Positions 1 through 8,676 are shown, counted from the first letter of the stretch. The stretch: 19,699 bases of DNA from an uncultured Oscillospiraceae bacterium (GCA_900756575.1 CAAEKQ010000148.1:1-19699), one strand, 5' to 3'. Translations and numbers: made by a program. The notes: a model not told the origin generated them from the sequence alone.

Positions 1-1
1 G

Positions 2-814
2 GATCTTGCCATGCTGGCGGATCAGGGCATGGACATCATCCGTAGCCATCGGGGCTATTATCTGGGCAGCCGAACCTTCCAGCTGGCGGAGCTTAAATTA
101 CTGGCCGACGCAGTGCAGTGCTCCCGATGCATCACCGAGAAGAAGTCCTATGAGCTCATCGGCAAGCTGGGAACACTGACCAGCCGCCATAATGCCGGGC
201 AGCTCCACCGTCAGCTCCACCTGGTGGGCCGGAGCAAGGCAGAAAACGAGAGCATTTACTATAATGTAGACGCGCTCTATCAGGCCATTCGCCGGGACAG
301 CGAAATCACGTTCCGCTATCTCGATTATCAGGTGGATGGCAGCCGGAAAGAGCGGGAAAAGCTCTATCGTGCCTCCCCTTATGCCTTGTGCTGGGACAGT
401 GAGAACTATTATCTGGTGGCCCATACGGAAAATCGCGGCAAGACCCACTACCGGGTGGACCGTATGGCAAAAATCCGGTTGACGGGCACCCCGCGGCTCT
501 GCCCGGAACAGTATAAGGAGCTGGACATGGCGGCCTATTCCCGGCAGGTGTTTGGAATGTTCAGCGGAGAGGCCACATCGGTGCGGCTGTCATTCCCCAT
601 AGAGCTCATCAACAGCGCCGTGGACAAGTTCGGCAGCGACGCCATGATGGTGCCTCAGTCGGACGGCAGCTTTACCCTGACGGCAGAGGTGGCGGTTTCC
701 CCCATGTTTTACGCCTGGGTGTTCAGCTTTTCCGGACGGGTGAAAATTCTTGCGCCGGAAGCGGTGCGGCAGGAATATCTGGAGCTGTGCCGCAAGGTGC
801 TGGAAGAAGCATAG
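2..814 (+). CDS. WYL-domain transcriptional regulator, 3' part (5' end outside window)
   Basis: This is a transcriptional regulator of the WYL family, cut by the left edge. The frame is open from base 2; the ATG at 11 is internal, not a convincing start, because no ribosome-binding site precedes it and full-length family members carry a DNA-binding winged helix first. What remains (about 270 residues) begins near the end of that winged helix (SHRGYYLGSR), followed by a linker region and the WYL domain. The WYL domain shows the typical strands RASPYALCWDSENYYLVAH and HYRVDRMAKIRL, followed by a C-terminal WCX-like extension ending in EYLELCRKVLEEA. In known members the WYL domain senses a ligand, often a nucleotide or nucleic acid, and adjusts DNA binding; the ligand here cannot be inferred. 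It converges on gltD and shares a terminator with it. No target can be named from the context, since its upstream neighbour is not visible. Confidence 0.88.
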   Translation, partial: DLAMLADQGMDIIRSHRGYYLGSRTFQLAELKLLADAVQCSRCITEKKSYELIGKLGTLTSRHNAGQLHRQLHLVGRSKAENESIYYNVDALYQAIRRDSEITFRYLDYQVDGSRKEREKLYRASPYALCWDSENYYLVAHTENRGKTHYRVDRMAKIRLTGTPRLCPEQYKELDMAAYSRQVFGMFSGEATSVRLSFPIELINSAVDKFGSDAMMVPQSDGSFTLTAEVAVSPMFYAWVFSFSGRVKILAPEAVRQEYLELCRKVLEEA

Positions 815-826
815 AAGCATAAAATA

Positions 827-873
827 GCCTGCATGGCGGAACCCAATTAGTTCCATACCATGCAGGCGTTTTT
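827..873. terminator. Bidirectional intrinsic terminator between WYL regulator and gltD
   Basis: A 10-bp perfect stem (GCCTGCATGG at 827-836 with CCATGCAGGC at 858-867) encloses a further 5-bp stem (GGAAC/GTTCC). It is followed by GTTTTT on the plus strand. On the minus strand the hairpin is followed by a weaker TATTTTA tract. It lies 13 bp after the regulator stop and 9 bp past the gltD stop, so it probably serves both. Confidence 0.88.
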
Positions 874-875
874 GG

Positions 876-2348
876 TTATTCGACGGTTTCCAGGTTGGAG
901 TAGCCCATCAGGAAGGTGTCCACCTCCCGGGCCACTTCCCTGCCCTCGCGGATGCCCCATACCACAAGGCTCTGGCCCCGGCGCATATCGCCGGCGGTAA
1001 ATACCTTGGGAACGGAGGTCTTGTGAGTGCCGTTTTCCGTGGCCACACAGGTTCTGGGCGTCTGGGTGACACCGAAGGCATCGGCCACATAGCTCTGACA
1101 GCCCAGGAATCCGGCGGCAATGAGCACCATGTCCACATCCACGGCATAGGTGTCCAGCTTGGTCATCTTGCCGCCCACCCAGCTGAGGTTCACGGCGGTG
1201 ACACCGGTGAGATTGCCCTGGTCGTCCTTGAGAAATTCCTCCACGGTGGTGTTATAAATCCGGGGATCTTCGCCCTGGAGATAGATGGCCTCCTCCTGAC
1301 CGTAATCGGTTTTCAGGACGTTGGGCCACTGAGGCCAGGGGTTGGAGGGCAGCCGCTCAATGGGAGGCTTGCCCATCATCTCAAACTGGATTACGTGCTT
1401 GCAGCCCTGACGGATGGAGGTACCGACGCAGTCGTTGCCCGTATCGCCGCCGCCCACCACCAGGACGTTTTTGCCCTTGGCATTGATATAATTCCCGTCG
1501 CTGTGAGAGGAATCCAGCAGACTCTTGGTGTTGGCCCGAAGATAGTCCACGGCAAAGTAAATTCCCTTGGCGTCTCGGCCTGGTGCGGTCAAATCTCTGG
1601 GATTGGAGGCACCGCAGCAGAGAATCACCGCATCGTACTGATCGAGAATCTCCTGGGCGTCGGTGTTTTCGCCCACGTTGGCATTGTAGACGAACTGCAC
1701 GCCCTCCTGCTCCATGAGATGAATCCGGCGCAGTACCACGGACTTTTCCAGCTTCATATTGGGAATGCCGTACATCAGCAGGCCGCCTGCCCGGTCAAAG
1801 CGCTCATAGACGGTGACGGAATGTCCCCGGCGGCTCAGCTGATCGGCCGCCGCCAGTCCCGAGGGGCCGGAACCGATGATGGCAATTTTCTTTCCGGTGC
1901 GAACCTTGGGAATCCGGGGCTTGACCAGACCGCGGTGAAAGGCGTTTTCAATGATGGCCAGCTCGTTGTTGTGGCAGGTCACCGGGTCGCCGTTCAGGTT
2001 ACAGGAGCAAGCCTTTTCACAGGGCGAGGGACAAACTCTGCCGGTAAACTCCGGAAAGTTATTGGTGATGCGCAGACGGTAATAGGCCTGCTCCCAGTTG
2101 CCCTCATAAATGAGGTCGTTCCATTCGGGGATCAGGTTGTGCAGCGGACAGCCGGACACCGCATTCCCGAACATCATGCCCGCCTGACAGAAGGGCACGC
2201 CGCAGTCCATGCACCGGGCGGCCTGCTTCTGCTGCTCCTCCCGGGACAGCAGGGGCTTAAACTCGTTCCAGTTACCAATCCGCTCCTCTGGGGGGATCAC
2301 ATGGCAATCCTGACGCTGATATTCCATAAATCCAGTGGGTTTTCCCAT
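876..2348 (-). CDS. gltD: Glutamate synthase [NADPH] small subunit (GltD)
   Basis: GltD is the beta subunit of cytoplasmic glutamate synthase. It takes electrons from NAD(P)H onto FAD and passes them through [4Fe-4S] clusters to GltB. The 490-aa product has the family's usual length. The N-terminal ferredoxin-like region has Cys46, Cys49, Cys54 and Cys67 (CMDCGVPFC...C), then Cys106, Cys110 and Cys114 (CPSPCEKAC). A FAD-binding GSGPSG follows at 159-164 and an NAD(P)H-binding GGGDTG at 299-304. Near the C-terminus the flavin-contacting TAGDMRRGQSLVVWGI is intact. I chose the ATG at 2348: an AGGAGGG site lies 7 bases upstream and directly abuts the gltB stop codon, whereas the longer frame (to 2384) would run back into gltB without such a site. 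It follows gltB by 13 bp in the same operon and relies on the gltB promoter. No defects are seen. Confidence 0.97.
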   Translation of the reverse strand: MGKPTGFMEYQRQDCHVIPPEERIGNWNEFKPLLSREEQQKQAARCMDCGVPFCQAGMMFGNAVSGCPLHNLIPEWNDLIYEGNWEQAYYRLRITNNFPEFTGRVCPSPCEKACSCNLNGDPVTCHNNELAIIENAFHRGLVKPRIPKVRTGKKIAIIGSGPSGLAAADQLSRRGHSVTVYERFDRAGGLLMYGIPNMKLEKSVVLRRIHLMEQEGVQFVYNANVGENTDAQEILDQYDAVILCCGASNPRDLTAPGRDAKGIYFAVDYLRANTKSLLDSSHSDGNYINAKGKNVLVVGGGDTGNDCVGTSIRQGCKHVIQFEMMGKPPIERLPSNPWPQWPNVLKTDYGQEEAIYLQGEDPRIYNTTVEEFLKDDQGNLTGVTAVNLSWVGGKMTKLDTYAVDVDMVLIAAGFLGCQSYVADAFGVTQTPRTCVATENGTHKTSVPKVFTAGDMRRGQSLVVWGIREGREVAREVDTFLMGYSNLETVE

Positions 2349-2355
2349 TTGTAAT

Positions 2356-2362
2356 CCCTCCT
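2356..2362 (-). promoter_or_regulatory. gltD ribosome-binding site
   Basis: AGGAGGG on the minus strand sits 7 bases before the gltD ATG at 2348 and touches the gltB stop codon (2364-2362). This placement fixes the gltD start and suggests ribosomes finishing gltB can re-initiate on gltD, keeping the two subunits in balance. Confidence 0.85.
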
Positions 2363-5300
2363 CAGGCGTTCTTGGTGGCGGCATAGAAGGCTTCGATCTG
2401 AGCTTCTTCGCTGTTAAAGCCCTTTTCCTCCATGCGCACGATCATATTCTGCATCATTTTATAGTCGTTGGGGATGACCTTTTTGAACTTGGGCAGGTAT
2501 TCGGAGAAATGCTCCAGCACCTTTTTGCCCTTTTCGCTGCCGGTGGCCTCCACGTGCTCGGTAATCATGGCCTTGAGCTCCATGACGTCGGCCTTGCTGG
2601 TGACGGACTCCAGCGCCACGATCTCCTTATTGGCCCGGAGATACAGGTCGGAATTCTCGTCCAGCACATAGGCGATGCCGCCGGACATACCTGCCGCAAA
2701 GTTCTTGCCGGTTCTGCCCAGCACCACCACTCTGCCGCCGGTCATATATTCGCAGCCGTGGTCGCCCACGCCCTCTACCACGGCATATACGCCGGAGTTT
2801 CGAACCGCAAATCGCTCGCCTGCCACACCGGCAATGAATGCCTTGCCGGAGGTAGCGCCGTACAGGGCTACGTTGCCTACGATGATATTTTCATCCGCCT
2901 GGAACACGCTGTTCTTCGGGGGATAGAGAATCAGTTTGCCGCCGGACAGGCCCTTGCCGAAGTAGTCATTGCTGTCACCCTCCAGAGTCAGCGTCAGCCC
3001 CTTGGGCACGAATGCGCCAAAGCTCTGTCCGCCGCCGCCGATGCAGTGGACGATGAACGTGTCCTCCGGAAGGCTTTCGCCAAAGCTCTTGGTGATCTCG
3101 CTGCCCAGGATGGTGCCCAGGGAGCGGTCGGTACTGGTGACCTTCAGGGAGACCTGCTTCTTTGCGCCGGTTTTCAGGTTTTTCTTGAATTCCTTCAGCA
3201 GCACCTGCATATCCAGGGTGTTTTCCAGCTTGAAATCATAGTGGTCGGCGGGATTATAGGTGTTCCCTTCCCGCTCCTGCACATAGGGGTTGTCGAGAAT
3301 CTGATGGAGATCCAGCAGCCCAGCCCGGGTGCCCTTGAGATCGTCCCGAACCTTGAGGAAATCACTGCGTCCCACCAACTCGGCCACCGTGCGGATGCCC
3401 AGCTTTGCCATGATTTCACGGAGCTCCTGGGCCACGAAATGCATGAAGTTTACGATATACTCGGGCTTGCCGATGAACCGCTTGCGAAGCTCGGGATTCT
3501 GGGTGGCAATGCCCATGGGACAGGTATCCTTGTTGCAGACCCGCATCATAATGCAGCCCATACAGATGAGCGCCGTGGTGCCAAAGCCGAATTCATCTGC
3601 GCCCAGCATACAGGCGATGGCAACGTCCCGTCCGGTCATGATCTTGCCGTCCGCTTCCACGATCACGCGGCTGCGGAGACCGTTCATAATCAGTGTCTGA
3701 TGGGTTTCGGCCACGCCCAGCTCCCAGGGAAGGCCGGCGTTCTGGATGGAGGTTTTTGGGGCTGCGCCGGTGCCACCGTCGAAGCCGGAAATCAGAATCA
3801 ACTGTGCGCCTGCCTTGGCAACGCCTGCGGCTACGGTGCCGACGCCTGCCTCGGACACCAGTTTCACGGAAATTCTGGCATCCCGGTTGGCATTTTTGAG
3901 GTCATAGATCAGCTGTGCCAGATCCTCAATGGAATAGATATCATGGTGCGGCGGCGGAGAAATCAGCGACACGCCGGGGGTGGAATAGCGGGTTTTTGCC
4001 ACCCAGGGGTAGACCTTTTTGCCGGGCAGGTTGCCGCCCTCGCCGGGTTTTGCACCCTGGGCCATTTTGATCTGGATTTCCTGTGCAGAGACCAGATATT
4101 TGGAGTCCACGCCGAACCGGGCGGATGCTACCTGTTTGACGGCGGAGTTGCGATTCAGACCGTCGGGGCCTACGGTATAGCGGGATTCCAGTTCGCCGCC
4201 CTCACCGGTGTTGGACTTGGCGCCCATGGAGTTCATGGCGATGGCCATGCATTCGTGGGCCTCCTGAGAAAGAGAACCGAAGCTCATTGCACCGGTCTGG
4301 AAGCGCTTCACGATGCTCTCGACGCTTTCTACCTCGTCAATGGGAATCTCCAAGCCCTCGGGGAACTGGATTTCCATGGCGCCCCGAAGATTGACGATAT
4401 TGCCGGGGTCGTTGACCAGCTTGGCGTATTCCTTATATTTCTCGTAATCCCCGGTCATGGAGGAGCGCTGGAGCAGATGGATGACCATGGGGCTGTACAG
4501 GTGCCGCTCCTTCCCTGCCCGGTATTTATGAATACCCACGGACGCTATGGATTCGTCGGTGTAAAGCTCCAGAGGATCGAATGCCTTGTCGTGGAGGGCA
4601 TGGACATCAGCCTGAATTTCGTTCAGGCCAACGCCGCCCACCCGGCTGACGGTGCCGGTGAAGTAGCGGTCGATGACCTCCTGATTGATGCCGATGGCCT
4701 CAAAAATCTGGCTGCCCTGATAGGACTGAATGGTGGATACGCCCATTTTCGAAGCGATTTTGACGATGCCGGAGAGAATGGCCTTGGTGTAGTCCTTTTC
4801 GGCGGCGTAATAATCCTTGTCCAGCAGGCCATCCTCAATCATGCCCTGGATGCTTTCCAGCGCCAGATAGGGGTTGATGGCAGATGCGCCATAGCCCAGA
4901 AGCGTTGCAAAATGATGGACTTCCCGGGGCTCTGCGGTTTCAAGAATCAGGCCCAAGGCCGTGCGCTTTTTCGTCCGGACACAGTGCTTTGCCACCGCGG
5001 AGACTGCCAGCAGCGACGGAATGGCCACATGGTTTTCATCGACCCCCCGGTCGGAGAGAATGATGATATTGTAGCCTTCCCGGTAAGCCCGATCCACGGA
5101 GTTGCAGATCTGCTCCAGCGCCTTTTCAAAGCTGGTGTTCTTATAGCACAGAATGGAGACCGTGTGAACCTTGAAGCCAGGTTTCTTCATATTGCGGATT
5201 TTCAGCATATCCAGACTGGTGAGAATGGGATTGTTAATCCGCAGAACGTGGCAGTTTTCTTCCTTCTCCTCCAGCAGGTTGCCGTCGGTGCCCACATAGA

Positions 5301-6909
5301 CATTGGTGGCGGTGACGATCTCCTCCCGGATGGAGTCGATGGGCGGGTTGGTGACCTGGGCGAAGTGCTGCTTAAAGTAGTTAAACAGCGGCTGATGCTT
5401 ATCGGACAGACAGGCCAGCGGTGCGTCGATGCCCATGGCGGTGGGCTGCTCGGAGCCGGTGAGCGCCATGGGAGCGATGGACAGCTTGAGATCCTCATAG
5501 GTATAGCCGAACGCCTTCATCATTCTGGCGCGCTCCAGAGGCGTATACTTGGGCACGGAGTGGTTGGGAATGGGAAGATCGGCCAGGTACACCAGCTGAT
5601 TGTCCAGCCACTGACCATAGGTGGCGGCGCTGGCGTAATGATCCTTTAATTCGTCATCCTCCACCACGCAGCCCTTTACGGTGTCTACCAGCAGCATTTT
5701 GCCGGGGGTTAGCCGGGACTTTTTCACGATTTTCTCGTTGGGAATATCCAGTACGCCCACCTCGGAGGCGAGAATCAGCCGTCCGTCGTCGGTGATATAG
5801 TACCGGGAGGGCCGCAGACCGTTTCGATCCAGCACTGCGCCCATTTGATCGCCGTCGGAGAACAGAATGGAGGCGGGGCCGTCCCAGGGCTCCATCATGG
5901 TGGCGTAATACTGATAGAAATCCTTCCGCTTCTGGCTCATGGCCCGGTTGTTGACCCAGGGCTCTGGAATCGTAATCATCACGGCCTTGGGAAGCTCCAT
6001 GCCGCTCATGACCAGGAATTCCAGGGTGTTGTCCAGCATGGCGGAGTCGGAGCCGGAAGCACCTACCACCGGGAAAACCTTGCCCAGGTCATCCTCGGAG
6101 AACATGCCAGTCTCCATGGTTTCCTCTCGGGCCAGCATCCGGTCGGCGTTGCCCTGAATGGTGTTGATCTCGCCGTTGTGGACGATGAAGCGGTTGGGAT
6201 GGGCCCGCTGCCAAGAGGGATTGGTGTTGGTGGAGAACCGGGAGTGCACCATGGCGATGGCGGACTTCACCCGGGTATCCTGCAGGTCAAGATAAAACTG
6301 CCGCAGCTGCTTGACCAGGAACATACCCTTATAGACAATGGTGCGGCTGGACATGGAACATACATAGGTTTCTTCATGGCTCTGCTCAAATTCCCGGCGA
6401 ATGACATAGAGTTTCCGGTCAAAGTCCAGACCCTTTTCACAGCCCACTGGACGGCCAAAGAACGCCTGCATAATGCATGGCATACAGTCCAGGGCCTTTT
6501 TGCCCAGAACGTCCGGATTGGTGGGAACCTCACGCCAGGCCAGCAGGGAGACGCCCTTTTTTACGCAGATGGTCTCCAGCATTTTCTTTGCCTGGTTCCG
6601 GGGCAGCTCGTCCTGGGGCAGAAAGAACATACCGACGCCGTAGTCCCGTTCGTCGCCCAGCTCAATGCCCTTCTCTGCCATGACCTCATGGAAGAAGGCA
6701 TGGGGAACCTGGAGCATAATGCCAACGCCGTCACCGGTCTCACCGGCGGCGTCCTTGCCGGCACGGTGCTCCAGACGCTCTACAATGGCAAGGGCATTGT
6801 CTACCGTGGCATAGTCCTTGGTGCCGTCAATGTTGACAATGGCACCGATGCCGCAGTTGTCATGCTCGAAGGAGGGATCGTAAAGGGGCGGTTTTCTTTG
6901 CTCTGTCAT
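2362..6909 (-). CDS. gltB: Glutamate synthase large subunit (GltB)
   Basis: GltB releases ammonia from glutamine and channels it to 2-oxoglutarate to make glutamate. Its length (1515 aa) matches bacterial large subunits. Domains run in the usual order. An N-terminal class II glutamine amidotransferase domain has nucleophile Cys19 in HDNCGIG, so an 18-residue propeptide should be removed. Then come the central linker domain, the FMN/2-oxoglutarate synthase domain (PPPHHDIYSIEDL, GGTGAAP) and the C-terminal beta-helix with its G-rich repeats. The [3Fe-4S] ligands are Cys1119, Cys1125 and Cys1130 (CIMMRVCNKDTC). The start at 6909 has a GAGGTG site 6 bases upstream; the frame stays open to 6978 but that part is leader. 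It is the first gene of a gltB-gltD operon read from a near-consensus promoter at 7042-7014. No frameshift or missing catalytic residue was seen. Confidence 0.97.
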   Translation of the reverse strand: MTEQRKPPLYDPSFEHDNCGIGAIVNIDGTKDYATVDNALAIVERLEHRAGKDAAGETGDGVGIMLQVPHAFFHEVMAEKGIELGDERDYGVGMFFLPQDELPRNQAKKMLETICVKKGVSLLAWREVPTNPDVLGKKALDCMPCIMQAFFGRPVGCEKGLDFDRKLYVIRREFEQSHEETYVCSMSSRTIVYKGMFLVKQLRQFYLDLQDTRVKSAIAMVHSRFSTNTNPSWQRAHPNRFIVHNGEINTIQGNADRMLAREETMETGMFSEDDLGKVFPVVGASGSDSAMLDNTLEFLVMSGMELPKAVMITIPEPWVNNRAMSQKRKDFYQYYATMMEPWDGPASILFSDGDQMGAVLDRNGLRPSRYYITDDGRLILASEVGVLDIPNEKIVKKSRLTPGKMLLVDTVKGCVVEDDELKDHYASAATYGQWLDNQLVYLADLPIPNHSVPKYTPLERARMMKAFGYTYEDLKLSIAPMALTGSEQPTAMGIDAPLACLSDKHQPLFNYFKQHFAQVTNPPIDSIREEIVTATNVYVGTDGNLLEEKEENCHVLRINNPILTSLDMLKIRNMKKPGFKVHTVSILCYKNTSFEKALEQICNSVDRAYREGYNIIILSDRGVDENHVAIPSLLAVSAVAKHCVRTKKRTALGLILETAEPREVHHFATLLGYGASAINPYLALESIQGMIEDGLLDKDYYAAEKDYTKAILSGIVKIASKMGVSTIQSYQGSQIFEAIGINQEVIDRYFTGTVSRVGGVGLNEIQADVHALHDKAFDPLELYTDESIASVGIHKYRAGKERHLYSPMVIHLLQRSSMTGDYEKYKEYAKLVNDPGNIVNLRGAMEIQFPEGLEIPIDEVESVESIVKRFQTGAMSFGSLSQEAHECMAIAMNSMGAKSNTGEGGELESRYTVGPDGLNRNSAVKQVASARFGVDSKYLVSAQEIQIKMAQGAKPGEGGNLPGKKVYPWVAKTRYSTPGVSLISPPPHHDIYSIEDLAQLIYDLKNANRDARISVKLVSEAGVGTVAAGVAKAGAQLILISGFDGGTGAAPKTSIQNAGLPWELGVAETHQTLIMNGLRSRVIVEADGKIMTGRDVAIACMLGADEFGFGTTALICMGCIMMRVCNKDTCPMGIATQNPELRKRFIGKPEYIVNFMHFVAQELREIMAKLGIRTVAELVGRSDFLKVRDDLKGTRAGLLDLHQILDNPYVQEREGNTYNPADHYDFKLENTLDMQVLLKEFKKNLKTGAKKQVSLKVTSTDRSLGTILGSEITKSFGESLPEDTFIVHCIGGGGQSFGAFVPKGLTLTLEGDSNDYFGKGLSGGKLILYPPKNSVFQADENIIVGNVALYGATSGKAFIAGVAGERFAVRNSGVYAVVEGVGDHGCEYMTGGRVVVLGRTGKNFAAGMSGGIAYVLDENSDLYLRANKEIVALESVTSKADVMELKAMITEHVEATGSEKGKKVLEHFSEYLPKFKKVIPNDYKMMQNMIVRMEEKGFNSEEAQIEAFYAATKNA

Positions 6910-7013
6910 TCGTAACACCTCTTTGTGGTAAGTGAAAAAACGGGTCGTGTCGAATTCACAATTTTGCACGATATACACCGTATTCTCTTGCGTTTTAACG
7001 TATTTTAATGCAC

Positions 7014-7042
7014 ATTATATATTGATAACTTGCAACTGTCAA
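7014..7042 (-). promoter_or_regulatory. gltBD promoter (sigma-A type)
   Basis: On the minus strand TTGACA (7042-7037), a 17-bp spacer and TATAAT (7019-7014) match the housekeeping consensus at all 12 positions. Transcription should start near 7007, giving a leader of roughly 97 bases before the gltB ATG. Such a strong core promoter suggests that any nitrogen control works by repression or on the leader; this is inference. Confidence 0.9.
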
Positions 7043-7202
7043 CAGAAAAATCCACTAAAATGGCGGAAAATACGCAATAAATGATGGTTAATAATTCATA
7101 AATTGCATTTTCGCATTTTTGCCGTGCAGGAAAATGAATAGAGGGGTGCAAAAACGGCGAATTTTTTCCTCCTATTTTCCTAAATCAGACCAAAACCATA
7201 GA

Positions 7203-7226
7203 AAAATGCAGGCCCCTTTGCATTTT
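7203..7226. repeat. Perfect 8-bp inverted repeat upstream of the 7245 promoter
   Basis: AAAATGCA at 7203-7210 and TGCATTTT at 7219-7226 are separated by 8 bases (GGCCCCTT). It ends 18 bp before the -35 box of the plus-strand gene. It lacks a GC-rich stem and T-tract, so an operator for a dimeric regulator is more likely than a terminator, but no regulator is identified. Confidence 0.5.
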
Positions 7227-7244
7227 GAGGGAAAGTGGTAATGA

Positions 7245-7273
7245 TTGACAGAGCAGAAATCGCATGATATTAT
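7245..7273 (+). promoter_or_regulatory. Promoter of the 131-aa membrane protein gene
   Basis: TTGACA at 7245-7250, a 17-bp spacer and TATTAT at 7268-7273 match 11 of 12 consensus positions. The predicted start near 7280 gives a leader of about 43 bases with AAGGAGG at 7306-7312. Confidence 0.85.
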
Positions 7274-7322
7274 GTAAATGTAAGAAATAACAGCAAATGG
7301 ATCAGAAGGAGGCCGGTTTTGG

Positions 7323-7718
7323 ATGAAAATGAAGAAGCGCAGCAAAGTACTCCTTGTGATAGCGGTCATACTTGCGCTGTATGTTTTGATCCCGGTCCTA
7401 AGCCGTCAGGCACCTCCCTTCCGGCTATTTCACCTGAATGCCGACAAAGTTACCGCTATTGAGGTGGTACACTGGGGGCAGAGCGTTCAGTTTGATGATC
7501 CCGAGGAAGTGACCGAGATTGTGAATCGTCTGAATCATGCCTGTTTATACGGTTGGATTCCGCTATTACCCAGAGGCGGGTCAGACTACATCCTTCATAT
7601 CTATTACGGAGAAACCGAAAAAGTCTATACGATTACGCCATCCGGGCTGATTGATGGCGCAGCGTACTTTGCGGATATGAAATTTCTAACCACCGATCTT
7701 TTCCCAGACGAATCTTGA
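7323..7718 (+). CDS. Small membrane-anchored protein of unknown function (131 aa)
   Basis: I do not recognise this protein. It starts with a short basic stretch (MKMKKRSK) and one hydrophobic segment at about residues 8-27 with no lipobox cysteine, so it is probably an uncleaved membrane anchor with the remaining ~100 residues outside the cell. That part is mixed alpha/beta by eye, with a strand-rich stretch around YILHIYYGETEKVYTITPSG and no cysteine pair or catalytic motif. The start is supported by AAGGAGG at 7306-7312, 10 bases upstream, and by a near-consensus promoter. It stands alone between its promoter and the terminator at 7730-7766, divergent from gltBD and convergent with dapF. 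The strong expression signals argue that it is a real, expressed gene; its role cannot be inferred. Confidence 0.82.
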   Translation: MKMKKRSKVLLVIAVILALYVLIPVLSRQAPPFRLFHLNADKVTAIEVVHWGQSVQFDDPEEVTEIVNRLNHACLYGWIPLLPRGGSDYILHIYYGETEKVYTITPSGLIDGAAYFADMKFLTTDLFPDES

Positions 7719-7727
7719 ATTTGACGC

Positions 7728-7766
7728 AAAAATACACCGGACTCCGTTATGAAGTCCGGTGTATTT
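7728..7766. terminator. Bidirectional terminator between the 131-aa protein gene and dapF
   Basis: A perfect 14-bp stem (AAATACACCGGACT at 7730-7743, AGTCCGGTGTATTT at 7753-7766) has a 9-base loop. Read on the minus strand it ends in TATTTTTGCG, a good tail for dapF; on the plus strand it ends in TATTTCAATA, a weaker tail for the small gene. Confidence 0.9.
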
Positions 7767-7782
7767 CAATATCATTCTAAAA

Positions 7783-8619
7783 TTACAGCGGATAATCACC
7801 GTCAAATACAAAATCCGCAGGGCCGGTCATAAACACATGATCGCTGTCCGGATCCCAGAGAATCTCCAAATCGCCCCCCAGCAGCTTTAATGTAGCCTGG
7901 CGATCCGTGCGTCCGGTGAGCACCGAGGCCACCAGGCTGGCACAGGCACCGGTCCCGCAGGCCAGGGTTTCGCCGGAGCCGCGCTCCCAGACCCGCATTT
8001 GAATGGTATGCCGGTCTAAGACCTCCAGGAACTCCGTATTGGTGCGCTGAGGAAATGCGGGGTGGGACTCAAAGGCCGGGCCAATGGCGGGCAGATCCAA
8101 GGTATCGGTGCTGGGCACATAGACAATGGCATGAGGGTTGCCCATGGAGACGGCAGTGACCATCCACTGCTTCCCGTCTACCGTCAGTGGCTGCTCAATA
8201 AAACGGTCGCCGCTGCCGACAACAGGAATGTCCTTGGGGGTGAGAATCGGCGCGCCCATGTCCACGGTGACGGCTTTCACGGTGCCGTCCTCCCGCAGAT
8301 GGAGCTCCAGCGTCTTTACCCCCGCAAGGGTTTCCACGGTGACGGTGGTTTTGCCGGTAAGGCCCTTATCGTGGACGTATTTGCCCACGCAGCGAATGCC
8401 GTTGCCGCACATCTGAGACTGGGAACCGTCGGCATTGTACATGACCATCTGAAAATCCGCGATGTCCGAGGGGCAAATGAGAATCAGCCCATCGGAGCCC
8501 ACGCCGAAATGCCGATCCGAAATCCGCTTCGACAGAGCCGCGGGATCGGGAATATGCTCCTGAAAGCAGTTGACATAGACGTAATCATTGCCAATGCCCT
8601 GCATTTTTGTGAATTTCAT
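7783..8619 (-). CDS. dapF: Diaminopimelate epimerase (DapF)
   Basis: DapF converts LL-diaminopimelate to meso-diaminopimelate in the cytoplasm, the precursor for both lysine and DAP-type peptidoglycan. It is a cofactor-independent two-base racemase. Both catalytic cysteines are present: Cys71 in MCGNGIRC and Cys221 in ACGTGACAS. The N-terminal MKFTKMQGIGNDYVYV and the GSDGLI motif are family hallmarks. The length of 278 aa is normal. The start at 8619 is preceded by AGGAGGT with close spacing; the frame extends to 8661 but without a better site. It is monocistronic, with a promoter at 8705-8677 back to back with that of the acetyltransferase, and ends at the shared terminator 7730-7766. The enzyme for the next step toward lysine, a LysA-type decarboxylase, is encoded about 6 kb away at 16009-14207. 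Confidence 0.97.
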   Translation of the reverse strand: MKFTKMQGIGNDYVYVNCFQEHIPDPAALSKRISDRHFGVGSDGLILICPSDIADFQMVMYNADGSQSQMCGNGIRCVGKYVHDKGLTGKTTVTVETLAGVKTLELHLREDGTVKAVTVDMGAPILTPKDIPVVGSGDRFIEQPLTVDGKQWMVTAVSMGNPHAIVYVPSTDTLDLPAIGPAFESHPAFPQRTNTEFLEVLDRHTIQMRVWERGSGETLACGTGACASLVASVLTGRTDRQATLKLLGGDLEILWDPDSDHVFMTGPADFVFDGDYPL

Positions 8620-8676
8620 AGTACCTCCTGCCCGCTTTTGCGCGTTTTCAACGCAAAGCAAAGGATTGATGCCTGC

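Larger units (their letters stand above)
6910..7322. other. AT-rich divergent control region between gltB and the 131-aa membrane protein
   Basis: This 413-bp stretch holds no credible gene and is clearly more AT-rich than its flanks. It contains the gltBD promoter and a leader of about 97 bases, the promoter of the plus-strand gene, and a dyad AAAATGCA/TGCATTTT at 7203-7226. The motif GCATTTT recurs at 7105-7111 and 7113-7119 and in the right arm of the dyad. I recognise no riboswitch class in either leader. Confidence 0.8.

Noticed and set aside
1023..2354. A 443-aa plus-strand frame opposite gltD
   Set aside because: It is antisense to all gltD motifs, has no ribosome site or promoter, and no family features.
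2349..2384. Longer gltD start (MPPPRTPEEGLQ...)
   Set aside because: It would start inside gltB without a ribosome site, whereas AGGAGGG is correctly placed for the ATG at 2348.
2335..5649. A 1104-aa open frame on the plus strand opposite gltB
   Set aside because: It is a shadow frame: gltB on the other strand is a complete, motif-rich match, while this translation is low-complexity (His, Gly, Leu, Gln) with no recognisable domain.
5845..6915. A 356-aa plus-strand frame opposite the gltB amidotransferase domain
   Set aside because: It is antisense to a clear catalytic domain; composition typical of a shadow frame.
7203..7226. Dyad 7203-7226 as a terminator
   Set aside because: The stem is AT-rich, with no T-tract after a GC-rich stem, and no gene ends near it.
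8620..8670. Lysine riboswitch in front of dapF or the LysA-type gene
   Set aside because: Both leaders are only about 30-50 bases, far shorter than the lysine riboswitch.
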